DNA from: an uncultured Haloferula sp. | GTDB taxonomy: Bacteria > Verrucomicrobiota > Verrucomicrobiae > Verrucomicrobiales > Akkermansiaceae | Reading direction: 5' to 3' | Assembly: GCA_946481625.1 (NCBI GenBank) | Contig: CAMLOZ010000075.1 | Span: forward strand, 1 to 10,228 | DNA length: 10,228 nt | Shown: piece after piece, positions 6,879 to 10,228 of the stretch | Position numbering within the stretch: position 1 is the stretch's first letter | How the letters are laid out: every line of letters starts with the position of its first letter | Program-made: the position numbers and the translations under genes | Notes under the pieces: model-generated | Told to the model about the DNA's origin: nothing | The model's database searches: none | Seen by the model: the letters and a program-made list of their open reading frames with translations, nothing else

Positions 6879-7940
6879 GTGAATCCCGATATCCGTTCCC
6901 TGCTCCATCAAGCCTTCACCGCCGGCGCCAGCGACGTCTTCATGATCGAAGGCGAACGCCCGCGGGTCCGGAGCAACGGGGACATCATCATCGCCCATGG
7001 CGGGCCGGTGGACCGGGAAGACCTCGCCGCGATCTGGCGTGGCTGCGGCTATGATCCCGCGACCTCGAACGACGGGGACTCCAGCATCGCCGTGGAGGGC
7101 ATCGGCCGGCTGCGGACGAACATGTATCGTTCGCTGGGCCGCCTGGCGGTGGCGCTCCGGCCGATCAAGAAGGAGATCCCGGATTTCGACGAACTCGGAC
7201 TGCCCGGCGACATGCTCGCCTCCTGGATGCAGCGCCGCTCCGGGCTGGTGATCGTCTGCGGGCCCACCGGATCCGGCAAGTCCACGACCATCGCCTCCTG
7301 CCTGCAGTGGGTGAACCGTCACCAGCCGCGCCACATCGTCACCATCGAGGACCCGATCGAGTACCTCTTCGAGAACGACCGCGCCCTCTTCTCCCAGCGG
7401 GAAGTCCGGCGGGATACCGAGAACTTCAATGTCGCCCTGCGCGCCGCCCTGCGCCAGAACCCGGACATCATCCTCTTCGGCGAGATCCGCGACGCCGAGT
7501 CCGCCTTCACCGCCCTGCGTGCGGCGGAAACGGGCCACCTGGTGATCTCCACGCTGCACGGATCGGGGGTGGCGGGCGTGCCGACCGCGATGGACCGCCT
7601 CAACCGCATCCTCAGCGACACCTCCACGTCCGGCGCGGCCAGCCTCCTTTCCCACCAGCTCGTCGGGGCCATCGCCCAGCAGTTGCTCCCCCGCATCGAC
7701 GGCGGCCTGGTGGCGGTCCTGGAATATTTCGAAAACGTGGGTGCCACCCGCAAGTGGATCGAGGAAGGGCGCTACGACGAACTGAAGGACTACCTCAACA
7801 AGGCGGATGAATCGGTGGGCTGTTCTTTCCTGCGCTACCTGATCGCCGCCACGAACCAAGGCATCATCGATCCGGCGGTCGCCCGCTCGGCCACCGACCG
7901 GCCGCAGGATTTTGATCGCGCCATGCGGGGCATTTCATAG
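6879..7940 (+). CDS. PilT-family ATPase, divergent paralogue
   Basis: Hexameric secretion-type ATPase of the GspE/PilT superfamily, 353 aa from GTG. Motifs in order: N-terminal PAS-like region with ASDVFMIEGERPRV where PilT usually has SDLHL (about residues 17-30), Walker A GPTGSGKS (128-135), Asp box TIEDPIEY (155-162), Walker B DIILFGEIRD (196-205, Glu202 retained), His box AAETGHLVISTLHG (215-228). All catalytic elements look intact. The region after the His box departs from PilT, with GATRKWIEEGRYDEL (288-302) where PilT has its AIRNLIRE motif. The protein is probably a cytoplasmic motor, but whether it retracts pili or serves another filament or secretion machine (PilU-like, DotB-like) is open. 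It lies 18 nt upstream of a second PilT gene, suggesting a joint function. The start is GTG without SD; MNPDIRSLLHQAF fits the usual N-terminal helix. Confidence 0.85.
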   Translation: MNPDIRSLLHQAFTAGASDVFMIEGERPRVRSNGDIIIAHGGPVDREDLAAIWRGCGYDPATSNDGDSSIAVEGIGRLRTNMYRSLGRLAVALRPIKKEIPDFDELGLPGDMLASWMQRRSGLVIVCGPTGSGKSTTIASCLQWVNRHQPRHIVTIEDPIEYLFENDRALFSQREVRRDTENFNVALRAALRQNPDIILFGEIRDAESAFTALRAAETGHLVISTLHGSGVAGVPTAMDRLNRILSDTSTSGAASLLSHQLVGAIAQQLLPRIDGGLVAVLEYFENVGATRKWIEEGRYDELKDYLNKADESVGCSFLRYLIAATNQGIIDPAVARSATDRPQDFDRAMRGIS

Positions 7941-7941
7941 T

Positions 7942-7954
7942 TATACCTTATACA
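7942..7954 (+). promoter_or_regulatory. AT-rich TATAC-ct-TATAC box between the two PilT genes
   Basis: TATAC occurs at 7942-7946 and again at 7949-7953 in the 18-nt gap, ending a few nt before the GTG at 7959. It contrasts sharply with the GC-rich surroundings. It may be a -10 element for the second ATPase gene, but I see no -35. Confidence 0.25.
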
Positions 7955-7958
7955 CATC

Positions 7959-9056
7959 GTGAGCCAGCTACGCGAAATCACCGATTACCTCCGCCAGACC
8001 GTCGAATTGGGAGGGTCGGACCTCCACCTTTCGGCTTGGGCACCCCCGGCCGCGCGCGTCGGGGGCAATCTGGTCCCACTCGAAGACTTCCTGCTCGATC
8101 CGGAGTCCTCGCGGCGCCTGATCCTCGACACCCTTTCGGAAGCCCAGCGTGCCTCCCTGGAGCAAAACTGGGAACTCGACTACGCCCTGCAGCTCGACGG
8201 TGTGGGCCGCTTCCGCGGCAACGTCCACATCGCCCGCGGCTGCCATGAGGCGGCCTTCCGCCACATCCCGCAGCACATTCCCGACCTTGGGGAACTGGGC
8301 CATCACGCCGTGGTCCACGACATCTGCCAGCTCCGCCGCGGCCTGGTCCTCGTCACCGGCATCACCGGCTCGGGGAAATCGACCACCCTCGCCGCGATGA
8401 TCAAGCGCATCTCGGAGAACCGCTCCGGCGTGATCGTCACCATCGAGGACCCGATCGAGTTCGTCTTCGCCCATTCAAGCTGCCTGATCAAGCAGCGCGA
8501 GGTCGGCTCGGACACCAAGGGCTTCCCGATCGCGCTGCGGCAGGCGTTGCGGCAGGATCCGGACGTGGTCGTGGTCTCGGAATTGCGCGACTTGGAAACC
8601 ATCCGGATCGCCCTCACCGCCGCGGAAACCGGTCACCTCGTGCTCGCCACCCTTCACACGGTGGATGCCCCGCAGTCGATCGACCGTCTTGTCGATGTCT
8701 TCCCGCCCGACCAGCAGCCGCAAATCGTCACCCAGCTTTCCGGGGTGCTCGAGGCGATCGTCTCCCAGCGCCTGATCCCGCGCGCCGATGGCCAAGGACG
8801 GATCCTCGCTTCCGAAGTGCTGCGCGCCAACCATGGCATCCGCGCCTGCATCCGCGAGCGCAAGCTCGAGCAGATCGTCGGCCTCATGGAAATCGGCTTC
8901 AAGGACGGCTCCCGCACCATCGACCAGACCATCGCGATGCTGCTGGACAGCGGCTACATCACCCGCGAGGAGGCGCTCTTCAACTGCCGCGAGAAACGTA
9001 ACTTCCCCGAGCCGCCGCCGGAGGAACCGAAGAAGCAGAAATCGATCTGGACCTGA
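7959..9056 (+). CDS. pilT: PilT-family twitching motility ATPase
   Basis: Type IV pilus retraction-type ATPase, 365 aa from GTG, the more canonical of the pair. It shows GGSDLHLSAWAPPAARVGGNL (about residues 18-38), the standard PilT N-terminal motif. Next come Walker A GITGSGKS (134-141; PilT usually has GPTGSGKS), Asp box TIEDPIEF (161-168), Walker B DVVVVSELRD (202-211; Ser replaces the usual Gly before Glu208), His box AAETGHLVLATLHT (221-234), IDRLVDVFPP (241-250) and HGIRACIRERKLEQI (292-306), equivalent to the AIRNLIRE retraction motif. The C-terminal tail beyond residue 345 is proline- and lysine-rich (EPPPEEPKKQK). A 28-nt stretch over the Asp box (8433-8460) is identical to 7335-7362 in the first ATPase. 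The stop overlaps the next gene's ATG. The cytoplasmic pilus base partner is inferred, as no other pilus gene is in the window. Confidence 0.9.
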   Translation: MSQLREITDYLRQTVELGGSDLHLSAWAPPAARVGGNLVPLEDFLLDPESSRRLILDTLSEAQRASLEQNWELDYALQLDGVGRFRGNVHIARGCHEAAFRHIPQHIPDLGELGHHAVVHDICQLRRGLVLVTGITGSGKSTTLAAMIKRISENRSGVIVTIEDPIEFVFAHSSCLIKQREVGSDTKGFPIALRQALRQDPDVVVVSELRDLETIRIALTAAETGHLVLATLHTVDAPQSIDRLVDVFPPDQQPQIVTQLSGVLEAIVSQRLIPRADGQGRILASEVLRANHGIRACIRERKLEQIVGLMEIGFKDGSRTIDQTIAMLLDSGYITREEALFNCREKRNFPEPPPEEPKKQKSIWT

Positions 9057-9733
9057 TGGACCCACGCGTCGTCACCACCCTCAAGCTTGCCGCCTTCGCG
9101 ATCATCGCGCTGGTCGTCTTCAACTTCACCGCGAAGCACTACAAGCGCCACCACCGCAAGGAAGCCCTGGCTACCGAAATGCGGACACTCGTCTCGGACC
9201 CCTCCTTCTACCGCTGTCCCACGGTCGAGAACGCGCATGCCGTGCTGCTGCGCGGGATCGGGGCGATCGACCGGGCGAAGGCGCTGGGATTGGAGCCGTC
9301 CGCCTTCTTCGACAAGGTCTTCCGGCGGGACACCAAGCAGAAGCCGATCAACGACGAGTTCGAGGAATACCCGGCGCGCGAGAAGCTGGCGCGGGACACG
9401 ATGCTCCGGGCCTACCAGCATGCCGAGCAAATGGGGCTCCTCGCCCGCGAGGAATACCGCGAGGTGCTCGCGAAGGGAGCCATGCCGGATGTGGTTCCTA
9501 CCCCGAAGATCGCCTGTATCATCGACCCCGCGCTCTCTCCCGGCATGGAAAAGATCGTCCCGAACCTGGAACTCCGGCTGCCTTCGGCCGCCGCGCCGGG
9601 ACCTACCGATCTTGAAATCGCCGCAGCCAAGAGCCTCGCGGCGGACCTCTACAGCGCCCGGGTGATCGAGCACGACGCCGAATCCCGGATCGCCGATCAC
9701 TACGACAAGGTGAAGCCGAAGCCGCAGCCCTGA
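9056..9733 (+). CDS. Single-pass membrane protein of unknown function, coupled to pilT
   Basis: I do not recognise a family for this 225-aa protein. It begins with one hydrophobic helix, LKLAAFAIIALVVFNF (about residues 9-24), then a basic KHYKRHHRK stretch (27-35). The rest is mostly charged and probably alpha-helical (for example EYPAREKLARDTMLRAYQHAEQMGLLAREEYREVLAKG, about 104-141), followed by a proline-rich linker and a helical C-terminus ending KPKPQP. Orientation is ambiguous: basic residues after the helix favour an inside C-terminus, which would put the body in the cytoplasm near the ATPases. Its ATG overlaps the pilT stop in TGATG, a sign of translational coupling. It may tether or modulate the ATPases; this rests on context only. 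Confidence 0.75.
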   Translation: MDPRVVTTLKLAAFAIIALVVFNFTAKHYKRHHRKEALATEMRTLVSDPSFYRCPTVENAHAVLLRGIGAIDRAKALGLEPSAFFDKVFRRDTKQKPINDEFEEYPAREKLARDTMLRAYQHAEQMGLLAREEYREVLAKGAMPDVVPTPKIACIIDPALSPGMEKIVPNLELRLPSAAAPGPTDLEIAAAKSLAADLYSARVIEHDAESRIADHYDKVKPKPQP

Positions 9734-9759
9734 AGAATCCCCTCTCCTCCCCCCTTTCC

Positions 9760-10228
9760 ATGAGACATCTCCTCTTCCCCGTGGCGGCCCTCGTCGCCGC
9801 TGCCGCCTTCGCCTCCGCCGCCGAGCCGGCCAAACTTTCCGGGACCGATAACGCCGCGCTGCTGGAACATGCGAAGAAAGTCCAGGCAGCCTTCGACAAG
9901 GGCGATGCGGACGCCATCATCCGCCATACCCATCCCGCGATCCTCAACTTCTTCCCCTCCCAGGAGAAATTCGAGGAAGTTACCCGCGAAGCCGTGAAGA
10001 GCCTCTCGAGCCGGGTCAAGACCGAGGAAGGCGAGTGGGGCAGCCCGACCGCGGTCTATACCAGCGGGGAAGACGAGGTGTGCTTCATTCCCCGCAGCGG
10101 CGTCATGGTCATGGACGGCCAGCGGGTGAGCTTCAAGGGCTTCCTGATCGCCGGCCGGCCGAAGACGGGGGGAGAATGGAAGTTTCTGGACGGTGTGAGC
10201 CTGCGAACCAATCCGAAACTGCTCTGGC
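9760..10228 (+). CDS. Small exported protein, 3' end cut by window edge
   Basis: An open frame from ATG at 9760 runs to the right edge without a stop: 156 codons plus one base. It opens with a clear Sec signal peptide, MRHLLFPVAALVAAAAFASAA (likely cleavage after an A-S-A or S-A-A). The mature start has KLSGTDNAALLEHAKKVQAAFDKGDADAIIRHTHPAILNFF, then a short beta-rich region (TAVYTSGEDEVCFIPRS, VMVMDGQRVSFKGFLIAG, EWKFLDGVSL). The helix-then-strand order and the phrase about a dose-like D-x-D-A-I followed by H-P resemble NTF2/SnoaL-like small domains, but I see no diagnostic motif. It starts 26 nt after the previous gene, with a pyrimidine-rich rather than SD-like upstream. Possibly the last gene of the same operon; function unknown. 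Confidence 0.75.
   Translation, partial: MRHLLFPVAALVAAAAFASAAEPAKLSGTDNAALLEHAKKVQAAFDKGDADAIIRHTHPAILNFFPSQEKFEEVTREAVKSLSSRVKTEEGEWGSPTAVYTSGEDEVCFIPRSGVMVMDGQRVSFKGFLIAGRPKTGGEWKFLDGVSLRTNPKLLW

Noticed and set aside
6741..7859. 372-codon open frame on the - strand opposite the first PilT-like gene
   Set aside because: It lies over a gene with intact Walker motifs, and its translation shows no recognisable domain.
1..10228. tRNA, rRNA, CRISPR array, insertion sequence or phage genes
   Set aside because: No cloverleaf-like or rRNA-like sequence, no regularly spaced repeats and no transposase or integrase motifs were seen. The only repeat structure is the doublet at 5993-6080.

Overview
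The window is GC-rich (one hand-counted line is 65% G+C) and densely coded, with few Shine-Dalgarno sequences. It looks like the chromosome of a Gram-negative-type bacterium with an outer membrane: an RND efflux permease, a LolA-like lipoprotein carrier and type IV pilus-type motor ATPases are present. The style (tandem PilT-like ATPases, weak SD sequences, GTG/TTG starts, an interspersed GTGG-hairpin repeat) suggests Verrucomicrobiota, for example a Luteolibacter-like relative. That placement is inference from gene content, not from any marker gene.

Left part (1-3512, + strand): the C-terminal part of an HAE1/AcrB-type RND efflux permease enters from the left edge. It is followed closely by a Trp-halogenase-fold FAD-dependent oxidoreductase. 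Then comes a small exported protein of unknown function with visibly lower G+C.

Middle (3568-6756): a two-module MMPL/RND-type membrane exporter on the - strand is divergent from a LolA-like periplasmic carrier on the + strand. The 186-bp gap between them holds a striking perfect inverted repeat of 26-nt arms. Each arm is itself a hairpin preceded by GTGG, which is the architecture of a REP doublet (REPIN). A halogenase-fold oxidoreductase, an MMPL exporter and a LolA-like carrier together recall the accessory genes of aryl-polyene, xanthomonadin or flexirubin-type pigment clusters. No ketosynthase, acyl carrier protein or acyltransferase gene lies in the window, so this link is a hypothesis.

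Right part (6879-10228, + strand): two tandem, clearly diverged PilT-family ATPases are followed by a single-pass membrane protein whose start codon overlaps the second ATPase's stop codon. Last is the 5' part of a gene for a small exported protein that runs off the right edge. The ATPases probably drive pilus retraction, but no pilin, PilB or PilC gene is visible here.

Most real genes start with little or no SD. Several have a TA-rich -10-like hexamer only about 8-15 nt before the start codon, which would fit leaderless or very short-leader transcripts.
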